A stretch of 40,374 nt of DNA from Promethearchaeota archaeon (GTDB lineage Archaea > Asgardarchaeota > Lokiarchaeia > Sigyniarchaeales > SOKP01), in assembly GCA_018238625.1 (NCBI GenBank), contig JABCSY010000030.1, positions 1 to 40,374 on the forward strand, given 5' to 3'. The position numbers were made by a program, and so were the translations under genes. Under the pieces are notes generated by a model that was not told the DNA's origin, made no database searches, and was given only the letters and a program-made list of their open reading frames with translations. Below are positions 16,944-26,183 of this stretch, piece after piece; position 1 is the first letter of the stretch, and each line of letters starts with the position of its first letter.

Positions 16944-17498
16944 CTATTGTTCTCTGGCTGAAATTATTGCGATTACTTCCCACTCTCCATTATCAAATAG
17001 ATTTGCGTCAATATTAGAGAATTGAAAAGCAAAAGGTCGTTTAAAAATTTGTTCTACCATGGGGCTAAATGAACTTACAGCAAAAATTAAGAGTCTTTTC
17101 AAAACACTCTCAGTTTTGGTTTCAATGCTTAACGATTTCATTACTTTATTGATAGCCTCAATTTCCCCTAAGTTATAATGATATTGGTAAATAAGCTTAA
17201 AATCAACGGCAGTCGGAGCTTCTGCTCCAGAAAGCGTCAAACCTCTCTTTCTGAAAGGGAACATCGTAGTAAGGTAAAAATAGAAAATCTCCTCGTAATG
17301 GTCTTTTAGCAGATATGAAATTTTGGAACCTTCTTTGTATTTAGGCCAATAGTTAAGTAATAACTCTAAAAGCCGCGGGTAATTTTTGTATTTATTTTCG
17401 CTTTCTTTTTGTAAATGGTTTAGTAGCCTATTTTTAAGCGGCTTGAATTCGTTGTCTTTAGCTACCCTTTCTACGAATTTTGTAAATCTTTGACTCAT
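16944..17498 (-). CDS. Conserved-looking protein of unknown function, 184 aa
   Basis: Not recognised. The protein is predicted mostly helical, beginning MSQRFTKFVERVAKDNEF, with an aromatic-rich middle (DHYEEIFYFYLTTMFPFRKRG) and no signal, membrane span or metal motif. It overlaps nothing and has a clean ATG start. Codon use, with frequent C before GA, matches neighbouring genes, supporting a genuine gene. Confidence 0.6.
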   Translation of the reverse strand: MSQRFTKFVERVAKDNEFKPLKNRLLNHLQKESENKYKNYPRLLELLLNYWPKYKEGSKISYLLKDHYEEIFYFYLTTMFPFRKRGLTLSGAEAPTAVDFKLIYQYHYNLGEIEAINKVMKSLSIETKTESVLKRLLIFAVSSFSPMVEQIFKRPFAFQFSNIDANLFDNGEWEVIAIISAREQ

Positions 17499-17628
17499 TT
17501 TATAGTGATGGACTAATTTAGTATGAAATATTCTTAAATACCTTTATTTTTTTATATGTGACTCCGATAATATAATTTTTTGTATTATTTTTCAAAAACT
17601 TATAAAAAATGGATTGTAATTATTATTT

Positions 17629-18825
17629 ATGGTTAATAAGACAGCGCTTATTTATACCAATAAATATCAGAGTTACAATTTTGGACCACAGCATCCTCTG
17701 AGGCCTTTAAGGATTAAACTTACGTATAGCCTTATGGAGAAACTAAATCTTTTTAATAACGAAAGGTTAGAGGTCTTTGAACCAAGCCCCGCTACACAAA
17801 AAGAAATAGAAAGGGCTCACGACCCAGAGTATGTGGAAATAGTTAAGAAATTAAGCGAGAATCCTATGGATAGAAGCGTTCAACCATATCTCTATGGGTT
17901 AGAAACTGGAGATACGCCTGTTTTTAAAGGCATGTACGAGGCATCAGCGTTAGTGTGTGGAGCAAGTTTGCTAGCTGCAGATCTAGTTTGGCAAGACAAC
18001 GACATAAATATTGCTTTTAATCCAGCAGGTGGACTTCACCACGCACACAAAAAAAAGGCTTCGGGATTTTGTATTTTTAACGATATTGCCGTAGCTATTC
18101 ACCATCTTAAAAATTTGAAAAAGGATATTAGAATTGCGTATTTGGATATTGATTGTCACCATGGAGATGGTGTACAAGGGTTGTTTTACGACGATCCAAA
18201 TGTTTTAACGATCTCTTTTCACGAAAGTGGAAAGTTTTTATTCCCTGGTACTGGAGAGCCAAAAGAAGTCGGTGAAGGAGCAGGAAAGGGATTTTCTATT
18301 AACTTTCCTTTGTTGCCAGGTACTGATAATAGAATGTTTCGAAAATTATTTCGTTATTGTGTACCTAGGATTTTAGAGGCTTATGCCCCCGATGTTTTAT
18401 TAACTCAGTTAGGGGCAGATATGTACTTTAACGACCCCTTAACGCAAATGGGGCTTTCACTTTCGATTTATCGAGATATTGCTCAAACTCTCTACACATC
18501 TGCTCAGGATTATTGTCAGAACAAATGGATTGCGGTAGGAGGGGGTGGTTATTTAATGACTGCTGTACCTAGAGCTTGGACTTTATTTTTAGCGCGAATG
18601 TTAGATGTTGAACTAAAAAACGAATTGCCTGAAGAGTGGTTAAATCAAGTTAAGGAAGAAGTTCCACACGAAACTACACCCTACTTATTGTGGGATCGCG
18701 ACGATAAAGCGGAAGTACAACTGCTTTCTCATCCTGAAATTGCTAAAAAGATGATCGATTATAACAGAGAATTAAAAGCTCTTTGCGACGAAGAATTTGT
18801 TCCAAATCTTAAAAAAAAAAGTTAA
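17629..18825 (+). CDS. acuC: Histone-deacetylase-superfamily enzyme, AcuC-like
   Basis: Zinc-dependent deacetylase of the arginase/HDAC fold. Key positions are present: tandem active-site histidines H137-H138 in AGGLHHAH, zinc ligands D175 and H177 in LDIDCHHGDG, the third ligand D264 in LGADMYFNDP, and the glycine-rich GGGGYL loop near 300. The length (398) and the N-terminal YNFGPQHPLRPLR fit AcuC-type deacetylases, which remove acetyl groups from protein lysines (for example on acetyl-CoA synthetase) rather than dedicated histone enzymes. No acetyltransferase is next to it. Its 3' end overlaps the end of the convergent gene by four bases. Confidence 0.9.
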   Translation: MVNKTALIYTNKYQSYNFGPQHPLRPLRIKLTYSLMEKLNLFNNERLEVFEPSPATQKEIERAHDPEYVEIVKKLSENPMDRSVQPYLYGLETGDTPVFKGMYEASALVCGASLLAADLVWQDNDINIAFNPAGGLHHAHKKKASGFCIFNDIAVAIHHLKNLKKDIRIAYLDIDCHHGDGVQGLFYDDPNVLTISFHESGKFLFPGTGEPKEVGEGAGKGFSINFPLLPGTDNRMFRKLFRYCVPRILEAYAPDVLLTQLGADMYFNDPLTQMGLSLSIYRDIAQTLYTSAQDYCQNKWIAVGGGGYLMTAVPRAWTLFLARMLDVELKNELPEEWLNQVKEEVPHETTPYLLWDRDDKAEVQLLSHPEIAKKMIDYNRELKALCDEEFVPNLKKKS

Positions 18826-19538
18826 TTTGTGTTGATATTATTTCTTTTAAGTATCCAGTTATCAATTAAGAAGCTTTGGGTGCTATCTTTTACTGAAATG
18901 TCGTAATCGGATCGAATAATTGATTTAGGAATCCACACTTCTTTATCTTCGTTAAACTGGATAAGCAAAGCTTTCTCGGTTTCGCCTTCAATAACGCCTT
19001 TTAATTGACTAACTTCACTTTCATTGCGTTCTACCGTTTCTGTCACAATTGGTAATGACTTTGAGCCATTTCCTTTATTTATTTGGCCAATCTCTTTAGG
19101 AACTGTTGTCTCTTTATTTATTGCGCCAAAGTTTAAAACCGTAGAAAACTCGATTTTTTCTTCCAATATATGCTTTAATAACAGCCTGAAAATTTCAATT
19201 TGGGCAAATTTTAACATCTTAGAATATTTACCGATATAAATTAATAACTTTTCCTTGGCGTCATCCTCCCATTTAAAAGAGATTTGAGTTTTTACGTCTT
19301 TGAAGTTATGAAAGCTCGACCACGAGGCCCTATTTCGATTTAGGACGTCTAAAATCATTACGATTTCGTCTAAATTGCATTTAATTGTCTTTCCTTCTCC
19401 TAAAGAAGGTTTTTCCCACGAACCATCGGGTTTTTTCTTGATGCACTTCAAAAAGATAAACGGTTCTGTTTTTGAAGAGCTTCTAAGCGTGAGCCCCGTC
19501 GATTGCCCAAAAAAACTTTGGCTATGTTTATCAACCAT
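18822..19538 (-). CDS. Possible nucleic-acid-binding protein with a WIPKS C-terminal module
   Basis: The N-terminal 130 residues show several beta strands (FFGQSTGLTLRSSS, FIFLKCIKKK, KTIKCNLDEIVMILDVL, TQISFKWED) followed by a long helix (FAQIEIFRLLLKHILEE), a layout reminiscent of Whirly/PC4-type single-strand-binding folds. After a polar linker comes a small beta barrel-like module ending KEVWIPKSIIRSDYDI, a motif often found appended to archaeal DNA-associated proteins. No catalytic residues are visible. ATG at 19538 is preferred over GTG at 19547. Tail-to-tail overlap of four bases with the deacetylase gene. The assignment is tentative. Confidence 0.55.
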   Translation of the reverse strand: MVDKHSQSFFGQSTGLTLRSSSKTEPFIFLKCIKKKPDGSWEKPSLGEGKTIKCNLDEIVMILDVLNRNRASWSSFHNFKDVKTQISFKWEDDAKEKLLIYIGKYSKMLKFAQIEIFRLLLKHILEEKIEFSTVLNFGAINKETTVPKEIGQINKGNGSKSLPIVTETVERNESEVSQLKGVIEGETEKALLIQFNEDKEVWIPKSIIRSDYDISVKDSTQSFLIDNWILKRNNINTN

Positions 19539-19713
19539 TTTTATCACATTTATTTAGTAAACTCTGCTTTTTTATTGAATACAGTTTAATGAATTATTAA
19601 TATTCTAATTATATAAAGAAAAATTCGAGAGTGGATGCAAAATTCAGTGATGATTGGAATTTTAACTTAAACTTTAGATAAAAATTTAATAAATTACTTA
19701 AATTCATTACAAT

Positions 19714-20469
19714 ATGAGTAAAAACACCATTAAAGAACATTGGAATTTAATAGCATTAGAATATCAGAAGAAAAGAAAGTTATCATTTGATGATATTGAA
19801 TACGCTCTAGGTTATGCAAGGGAGTCTGAACTTAATCTGCTTGGGGATGTTGAAGAAAAAAGAATTGTAGAATTAGGATGTGGAGCCGCTGAAAACTCTA
19901 TTACTTTAGCAAAGAAAGGAGGTATTTGTACAGGAGTTGATATGTCTTTAGAACAATTGAAATATGCTAAAAATTTAATAATAGAAAATAAAGTTAAAAT
20001 TGAGTTAATAGAAGGTGATATAGAGAATTTAATAATGATCGATGATGATATATTTGATATTGCAATATCTATTTTCGCATTAGATTGGATGCAAGATTTG
20101 AATGCAGCATTTAAGGAAGCTTATAGAATTTTAAAACCGAATGGTATTTTCGTGTTTAGTATGCAACACCCGATTTACAACCTTCTTGGTGCAGAGGATC
20201 TTGATCTTAAGGAGCTTAAAATATCGGGAAGCTATTTTGAAAAAGAAGTGACATTTGTAGAGTCTACAGGAATAGATCTTAGAGTTCACGCATCAAAAAT
20301 TAGTGATATCATCAATGGATTAATCAGGATTGGCTTCAATATAGAAAACATACTTGAGCCTAAACCATTGGAAAGAGATGTCTTCCCTCGCGAGGAATGG
20401 TATCGAAAAGAAATAATGGAAATGGTTCCTTCAACCTTAATTTGTAAAGTATTAAAAGTTCCAAAATAG
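19714..20469 (+). CDS. Class I SAM-dependent methyltransferase
   Basis: Motif I VELGCGAAENS (52-62), acidic residue D76 in TGVDMS for the ribose of SAM, motif II-like EGDIENL (100-106), and the post-I strands FDIAISIFALDWM and RILKPNGIFVFSM are all in order. It belongs to the UbiE/BioC-like Methyltransf_11 group; the substrate cannot be told. It is more AT-rich and lacks the C-before-GA codon habit of its neighbours. It stands alone with more than 100 bases on either side. Confidence 0.85.
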   Translation: MSKNTIKEHWNLIALEYQKKRKLSFDDIEYALGYARESELNLLGDVEEKRIVELGCGAAENSITLAKKGGICTGVDMSLEQLKYAKNLIIENKVKIELIEGDIENLIMIDDDIFDIAISIFALDWMQDLNAAFKEAYRILKPNGIFVFSMQHPIYNLLGAEDLDLKELKISGSYFEKEVTFVESTGIDLRVHASKISDIINGLIRIGFNIENILEPKPLERDVFPREEWYRKEIMEMVPSTLICKVLKVPK

Positions 20470-20580
20470 AGTAAAAAATAAGTTGCAAAAGTCAGTGAAA
20501 AAGGGTGAATTTATGATTTATTAATCGCTCTATAAAATAATTGAGTGTAAACCAAGAAATTATTTTAAAATTTGATTAGT

Positions 20581-21117
20581 ATGGCTAAGAAAGTAAAATT
20601 ATCTTTTTTCTTTGAAATAGAGTCTGAATTTAAGAAATTAATAGTGAAGGCACCTCTAAACGCGCATGTAAACGATATCGGTCCAATTATATCAAAGGAC
20701 ATAGCTATCCCCCCTGAGTACATACTATTAAAACCTAGTTCAAAAGCTAGACCTATTGGGTTGCTGCAAGAATTAGATTTGACTATTTCAGAATTGGTTG
20801 ATGAGCATGGAACCTCTTTTAACGTTTATAACTTGCTTAAAGAAAAAATCGAATTAGATTTTACCACTAAAACCGTCAATAAAAATCGTTGGAATACTAC
20901 ATTTTTAAAAGCTGATAGGGATCAAACCTTTAGGGACCTTTTGCCTGATTTAGTAGAATGGTCAGGATATCCCGTTACAGACGTGAGGTTTATTACTTTT
21001 ACAGATGATAAAAATATCGAACTCATTAAAGAAGATTTTGATTTGAAAATTCCTGAATTAGTGGCTAAATATCATTCTAATTTTGAGTTAGAAAGTATAT
21101 CATGGAATGGATGGTAA
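20581..21117 (+). CDS. Probable tandem ubiquitin-like (beta-grasp) protein
   Basis: The first half can be laid over ubiquitin: a leading strand KLIVKAPLNAHVND, a helix region, IPPEYILLK (compare IPPDQQRLIF), and LTISELVDEHGTSFNVYNLL (compare TLSDYNIQKESTLHLVL). The second half repeats the pattern: TFRDLLPDLVEWSGYPVTDVRFITF, then DFDLKIPELVAKYHSNFELESI. The C-terminus ends NGW, not Gly-Gly, so this form is probably not directly conjugated and may act as a scaffold or EsaB-like module. The ATG at 20581 is preferred over TTG at 20572. Codon use matches the surrounding style. The fold is a pattern-based call, not a family match. An E2 gene lies 12 kb away, without evident linkage. Confidence 0.5.
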   Translation: MAKKVKLSFFFEIESEFKKLIVKAPLNAHVNDIGPIISKDIAIPPEYILLKPSSKARPIGLLQELDLTISELVDEHGTSFNVYNLLKEKIELDFTTKTVNKNRWNTTFLKADRDQTFRDLLPDLVEWSGYPVTDVRFITFTDDKNIELIKEDFDLKIPELVAKYHSNFELESISWNGW

Positions 21118-21258
21118 GAAACAAAAACTTAGAGGGACAAATTTAGGATCCACCCAAATTTGGTCTAAAAATTCAAAAATTCATAGTACTGTTAAATTAT
21201 ATTAGGGGTCTAAGAATCTTTTTAAGAAAAGAACATGTTTTTTGCTATTTAGAGCAAT

Positions 21259-22083
21259 ATGAATGAAATCTCACTGATTGGCACTCCAGCAGAATCTCAT
21301 TTCCATAAAGCGATCAAGTTGTTATTGTACAAGTATATTTATGAAAACGATAAGTCAGTAGTAAAAAGGTCCATTGAAAAATATTTAGGGAATCGCTTTG
21401 CCGACGTGTATTTTAAACTCGATACGGGAAGAGAAGTAGTAGTAGAAGTTCAAAATTCTAAAATTTCTGTAAAAGAAATTATCAAAAGAACGAAGGATTA
21501 TAATAAACAAGGTATCTACATTTTATGGGTGTTACATGGTGAAGGGAACTGCGTAGCATCGTCAAAATACCCCGTTGATACTAAATGTATAAAAATTAGC
21601 TTAGCAGAAAATTTCTTGCATCGAATGTATGGGGGTCGTGTCTATTACGTTAATTTGAACATTAGTAAAAATATGGCGTCTCTTAGAACGCCTTTCGCGC
21701 TTCATTTTTCTAAACCTATAAGTAAAAACAAACGTGGGTTTTTTAAAAACCGATATGATGGCTATTATTTTAAGGATTCAAATTTTGCAGAAATTCCTAG
21801 TTGGAACATACTGTGTACGGAATTTTCAGGTTACAAGATCGCTCGATTCTACGATAAAAATTTAAAAAATGTCTTGAAAAAGAGAATTGTAAATTTTTAT
21901 TATCTAAAGAATAAAAATCCACGGTATGACGAGAATAGATTGTTAAAGGCAATTTTAAAGTCTTTGAAAAAAAAGTATGGAAAACTCATGATTTATAGCG
22001 CTATAGTTGAATTGGTAAATGAGAAAAAGATAGTTTTTCGTCGAAAAATTATAAAAAAAATTCAAAATAAAATTATTTCGTAG
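21259..22083 (+). CDS. CoiA-like PD-(D/E)xK nuclease family protein
   Basis: The region RFADVYFKLDTGREVVVEVQNSKISVKE shows the CoiA-type nuclease core: D49, then E63-x-Q65 on the following strand, followed by RTKDYNKQGIYILWVL, which corresponds to the conserved helix and strand of competence protein CoiA. The upstream AESHFHKAIKLLLYKYI helix also fits. The C-terminal half is very basic (many Lys), suggesting DNA binding. It is 274 residues, similar to short CoiA homologues, and cytoplasmic. In bacteria CoiA acts in DNA uptake; here the role may be DNA repair or processing. ATG at 21259, 141 bases after the ubiquitin-like gene. Confidence 0.65.
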   Translation: MNEISLIGTPAESHFHKAIKLLLYKYIYENDKSVVKRSIEKYLGNRFADVYFKLDTGREVVVEVQNSKISVKEIIKRTKDYNKQGIYILWVLHGEGNCVASSKYPVDTKCIKISLAENFLHRMYGGRVYYVNLNISKNMASLRTPFALHFSKPISKNKRGFFKNRYDGYYFKDSNFAEIPSWNILCTEFSGYKIARFYDKNLKNVLKKRIVNFYYLKNKNPRYDENRLLKAILKSLKKKYGKLMIYSAIVELVNEKKIVFRRKIIKKIQNKIIS

Positions 22084-22639
22084 ATAACTGTTTAATTTAC
22101 CATCATCCAACACGGGAATTGTGCTAATCTTAGAAGTTAGACAAAGAATATAATCTTCCTTGTAATAATTTCTTAAATTTCATCTAAATCTTCGAAAAGG
22201 CTCATTTTTAGTGTTTTAATCGCAGTATCTTTTAAGATTGACCTTTAATAATCTAATATTAGGCCATTTTCAATTTTCCCTTTTGTCATGCGAAAAGATA
22301 GATATCTTTATATAGTTAAGTGATCAATATTTGACTATCAAAATAAAATTGGAAACCATGATCAAAAAATATATTCTTATACCTAAGAGTCGAAAGACTC
22401 AATACCTCAACCCTTATGACAAATTCGCGATTTCCGCGGGTCGGGAAAACCCTGTTATTAGATAAATACATCTCCTCTTTTTAAAATTTTGAACGTCCTG
22501 GTTTCCGATTTCCTTCTTTTTACTTAAGAATTTCTCTCGTTGGTCAATAGATTTAAAGATACGTTAAAACCTTAAGTAAAAAAATTATCAAGGTTCAATA
22601 TCGTAAAAAAATTTAATTAAAAAAAAAATTAGAAAAAGG
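22084..22639. other. Gene-free stretch with promoter-like box and compact hairpins
   Basis: No reading frame of quality. The central part (about 22335-22485) has a TATA-like CTTTATATAG about 25 bases before it, several GC-containing hairpins, and a T-rich end (CTCCTCTTTTT). It is the best candidate for an RNA gene here; see the next feature. Confidence 0.35.
22335..22485 (+). ncRNA. Candidate structured small RNA of unknown family
   Basis: GAGTC-GAAA-GACTC (22387-22400) is a perfect 5-bp stem capped by a GNRA tetraloop. It is followed by a CGCG/CGCG stem near 22425-22437 and a GGG/CCC pairing near 22438-22453. A TATA-like element about 25 bases upstream and a T-rich run at the end define approximate limits. 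This is more GC than the surrounding AT-rich spacer. No C/D, H/ACA, SRP or RNase P signature was found. Confidence 0.3.
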
Positions 22640-23224
22640 TTACTCCTGTAAAAAACCTAACAGCTCTGAAAGCACTCCCTTCTCCGCTTCGGTAATACGT
22701 GGTTCGCGAGTGAGCAAATATTCTAAAGCAGGCGCCAACCCTTTGCTTTTATACGTGTAAGGATTTGTTAAATACGCCTTAACTTGCTCTCTAACGCCTT
22801 CTAAATCAAAAAGTTGCGTTAAAAACTTTACAGTGTTATGAACGAGTGTGTTATGAACGAAGTCAATATCGGTTAAATCGATTAAATCTTTTACTATAGG
22901 AACATCGGCTAAACTCGAGAAACCGACGAAAATTTTTAATATCTTCGTGAGCGTGCTCTTGGTGAGGTTGCGATGGGCGCTTTCGGGGAACTTAAAGCCG
23001 TATCGAAACGCTTCCACATCGTCCATAATAGCGGGTTCTTCAGCTTCTTTGCATTCAGGATACATGATTTCGCGAAGATCGTATATAGCGTGGAGAACTT
23101 CGATCCTCTCTACAAATTCGTGGTTATACAAAAACTTTTCTCTCTCCTCATTTGCGCCTCTCTCCTCTCCCAAAGAAATCTCGCTATCCAAAGGAATCCA
23201 ATCCAATTCTTCTTTATCTTTCAC
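22640..23224 (-). CDS. Unknown protein at the end of the giant-protein cluster, 194 aa
   Basis: Not recognised. The product is acidic and largely helical, without signal or membrane span. The N-terminus is strongly charged and the middle contains a short internal repeat (VHNTLVHNT). It starts 145 bases after the giant gene in the same direction and shares its codon style, so it may be a cytoplasmic partner of that protein. Clean ATG start. Confidence 0.6.
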   Translation of the reverse strand: MKDKEELDWIPLDSEISLGEERGANEEREKFLYNHEFVERIEVLHAIYDLREIMYPECKEAEEPAIMDDVEAFRYGFKFPESAHRNLTKSTLTKILKIFVGFSSLADVPIVKDLIDLTDIDFVHNTLVHNTVKFLTQLFDLEGVREQVKAYLTNPYTYKSKGLAPALEYLLTREPRITEAEKGVLSELLGFLQE

Positions 23225-23369
23225 AATTTACCAACAATTTTTTTAGAATTTTTACTTCTTACTTGTGAATTTCATAGAAATTCATTCTTATTAACTTTCC
23301 TACCACTGCAATTTATTAATTTAAAAACGATATAAAAATAATTTTTGTTTCTTAAAATTTATTCAAATT

Positions 23370-26183
23370 TTACGGAGTATTTACGAGAGCGGAAAAAACT
23401 TTTAAAAACATTACTTTCTCACAGAATTTTCTCCATACTTCGATATCATTATACCTATGCACAGTTGCGAAGTTATCTTGTTTAAATGCGTTCATAATGG
23501 AATTAAAAACGGTTGCTAAATCGCTCTGAGCGTTTTTATCTGCCCATATAAGACCTGCGTAAAAATCATCTTTAGAGCAAGGTTGCACTTCATCACTCCG
23601 AAGGCTTGGATAGATGTTACCAATATCTATCGCGCCGCTAACCGCATCAAAGGCAAAAAGAAACTCGTTACCCTCCATTCCTTCTGTCTTAACGATGAAG
23701 GTTTGTTCATCTGCTAAGAACGCCCCTAAGAATAGTATAAAATCAAACTGATCTAAATTGTTGAAGTCAAGTTCGAAGTATCGCAAATTATCATTAGGCA
23801 TGTTTGTGTCTTGGCTCTGAGCGTCAACTTTAGGGAAATAAGCAAGTACGTTGGAGCTTTTGTAACCTATTCCTTCCCTCTTCAATGAATAACCGTAAAT
23901 CCGAACTTTTTGGTTCGGGCCCCCATAAGTCTTTGCCATGTAAGCAAAAAAGTTTGCAAGGTTTATTACGTGATCCATTCGCGATCTAAAAATGTAGTCG
24001 GGTTGGAGCCTCCAACCTTTATCTCCGGTCGCTAATAAATGTTTCGTAATCCTAAAGTCGGCAAATTGCTTAAAGAATTGATCGTAATTTGATGGATTTA
24101 AATTTATGGTCGCAAATATGTCGTAAAGCATTTCTAAAGTTAAACCCGAACTGGGATAAGCTCTTAAATAGGCTGCTAGTGGTTTTTTTAACGCTTGTAA
24201 GTTTAATCCAACAGAAACGCCTTTAGCGTTAATAAAATCCGAAAGACTTTCTCGAAACCTAACTGCCCAGTCTTCTGCTGGGTTCGCACCGTAATCTGTG
24301 GCAGCGAATAAGTATTTGTACAAACAGTTAAAAGACATTGTGCGGAATGAATTTATATGACGACTATCCATACCCAACCTAATTAGTTGCTCAATTATTT
24401 TGTTGTTAAACTGCGAATCTAAAACTTTAGAAAGCGCCCACCCTATTTGCGTGTAATCAGCTTCTCTTTTGTATTCTGCATAGAATTTGTTTAAAAAGAT
24501 ATCCAGCATGATATATTTGTTCCCCAGAGAGGCTATGACTATGTCTTTGTCGAATAAATCAGATAAAATCGAAGTTCTTTGATCGTAGCTAATAACTCTG
24601 GAAACTGGAACTTCACCCTTATTGTATGAGATAGTTTCTTCGTAGCCTACAAGCATGATGGCCGAAATGACTTCTTGTATCATGGAGTAAGGCGAAGCTT
24701 GAAATATCGGTTTGGTGTTAGATCTTCTCATAAACTTAAGAAAATTATCGTACGTTTGCCCCACAGATTTCACTCTATAAGAACCAGTAGATACCTTTTC
24801 GAAAGTTATAAACCCTAACTTAAATAATATGCTCCCTGAAAATCCCATGATCTCCTTTAACACTTCGTTTACTTTCACAATAAGCATAAGATCGTCGTTC
24901 TGGCTATCTACATTCAAGTCTATACCTGAAGAAAATTCTTTTCCTTTTATAAGTTCAAGAGATTTGTAATTTTTGAAAAATTCGTTCCCTATCGCATTTT
25001 TTAAAATCTTTAATAATGTTTTATAGTAGGTTTTGGTGTTTGCTATGTCTAAATTCTTTAAGTCGGCGTCGCTTGGAGATAACTTCGCTAAAACTTTTTG
25101 ATAATAATCGAACGAAAATTGCTCTCCGGTGGGCGCTAATTTACCTTCTAATTGAACCATACGATCGGAAAAGAAAATGTCGTTTCCCGTTATCTCAAAT
25201 TGTTCCAACTGATATAGAAAACTAAGTAAAGAGTTAATTCTAAAATAAAGGTCGTCTCGAATGTTTAAGCCTAAAAGAGGAGTTAAAGAATTTAGATTGT
25301 CTTTACTTCTTTCCTTAAACTTTAAATCGGGTAGATATTTCTCGTAACTTTTAGCGGTTGCGCTAATGGATAACACGGTATCTTGTAAAAAGAAAGTAAA
25401 TTGATTTCCTGAAGAAATACCAAAGGAAATATAGAATGATCTAATTGCTCTTTTTGAAACTTGCCCTACAAATGGCACGTACCATTCTTGTGTTCCCTCT
25501 TTTTTTCTGACTTCGAAACGAGTAGCATCACCATCTTCTACAATCTTTACCTTGCTAAAGAGATATTGTCCATTGGAATCGCACAAATAAATGTTATGAA
25601 GCGGAGTTTCAGTATCAAAATCGTAATATCCTTCGTAAACGCCCTTAGGTAATTTCGTACGTATAGTATCGACTTTCAAAATACCGTTCTTTATTTGACC
25701 AGAACTGCCTTTATAATGTACTATTACGTGAACAGAATCAAATTTATAATTAGCAGGGAGTTCTACCCATTGACTACCATCGTATATCTCAATACCAGAA
25801 GGAAGCATATTTACTGACAATTGTTTGGTTGTACCATCGATATCTTGCTTAAATAACATATTCACATGATCTTTAAAGGCTAAGTCAAATCCTCCATCTA
25901 TGCGGTCCCTTAGTAAAGTTTCTAATGTGTTTTTGCTCGTGAAAAATTGAACAACGGCTTGGTAAAATTGAGGTCTGATAACTTTAATCGATGTATAGAT
26001 TTCTTTAGCTAAATTTTCCATTTTGCTGGAAATTTTCTCCTCGTTATTGGCGAAATAGTCTTGAACTTTTCGCACGGCAGCGTCCAATAACCGTCTATAG
26101 TAGCGTTGAAATAATAACTTAAAACGCCCGAAAGATCGCTTACAACAAAAGATATAGAGCCCGATTCGGGATTGATCGAACAA
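23370..26183 (-). CDS. C-terminal part of the giant membrane protein, separated by an apparent frameshift
   Basis: This frame, from about 26085 downward (LLDAAVRKVQDYF onward), continues the giant protein encoded upstream. The first 30 residues of the open frame (MFDQSRIGL...) look like out-of-frame translation of the upstream gene. The two frames overlap at 26009-26183 and differ by -1, and 12,338 bases from giant start to stop is one short of a multiple of three, so one missing base would unite them (about 4,112 residues). About 900 residues follow the join. They mix helical segments and beta strands, with no signal, membrane span or catalytic motif recognised, and should be extracellular if the topology of the first part is right. 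Homology unknown. Confidence 0.7.
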   Translation of the reverse strand: MFDQSRIGLYIFCCKRSFGRFKLLFQRYYRRLLDAAVRKVQDYFANNEEKISSKMENLAKEIYTSIKVIRPQFYQAVVQFFTSKNTLETLLRDRIDGGFDLAFKDHVNMLFKQDIDGTTKQLSVNMLPSGIEIYDGSQWVELPANYKFDSVHVIVHYKGSSGQIKNGILKVDTIRTKLPKGVYEGYYDFDTETPLHNIYLCDSNGQYLFSKVKIVEDGDATRFEVRKKEGTQEWYVPFVGQVSKRAIRSFYISFGISSGNQFTFFLQDTVLSISATAKSYEKYLPDLKFKERSKDNLNSLTPLLGLNIRDDLYFRINSLLSFLYQLEQFEITGNDIFFSDRMVQLEGKLAPTGEQFSFDYYQKVLAKLSPSDADLKNLDIANTKTYYKTLLKILKNAIGNEFFKNYKSLELIKGKEFSSGIDLNVDSQNDDLMLIVKVNEVLKEIMGFSGSILFKLGFITFEKVSTGSYRVKSVGQTYDNFLKFMRRSNTKPIFQASPYSMIQEVISAIMLVGYEETISYNKGEVPVSRVISYDQRTSILSDLFDKDIVIASLGNKYIMLDIFLNKFYAEYKREADYTQIGWALSKVLDSQFNNKIIEQLIRLGMDSRHINSFRTMSFNCLYKYLFAATDYGANPAEDWAVRFRESLSDFINAKGVSVGLNLQALKKPLAAYLRAYPSSGLTLEMLYDIFATINLNPSNYDQFFKQFADFRITKHLLATGDKGWRLQPDYIFRSRMDHVINLANFFAYMAKTYGGPNQKVRIYGYSLKREGIGYKSSNVLAYFPKVDAQSQDTNMPNDNLRYFELDFNNLDQFDFILFLGAFLADEQTFIVKTEGMEGNEFLFAFDAVSGAIDIGNIYPSLRSDEVQPCSKDDFYAGLIWADKNAQSDLATVFNSIMNAFKQDNFATVHRYNDIEVWRKFCEKVMFLKVFSALVNTP

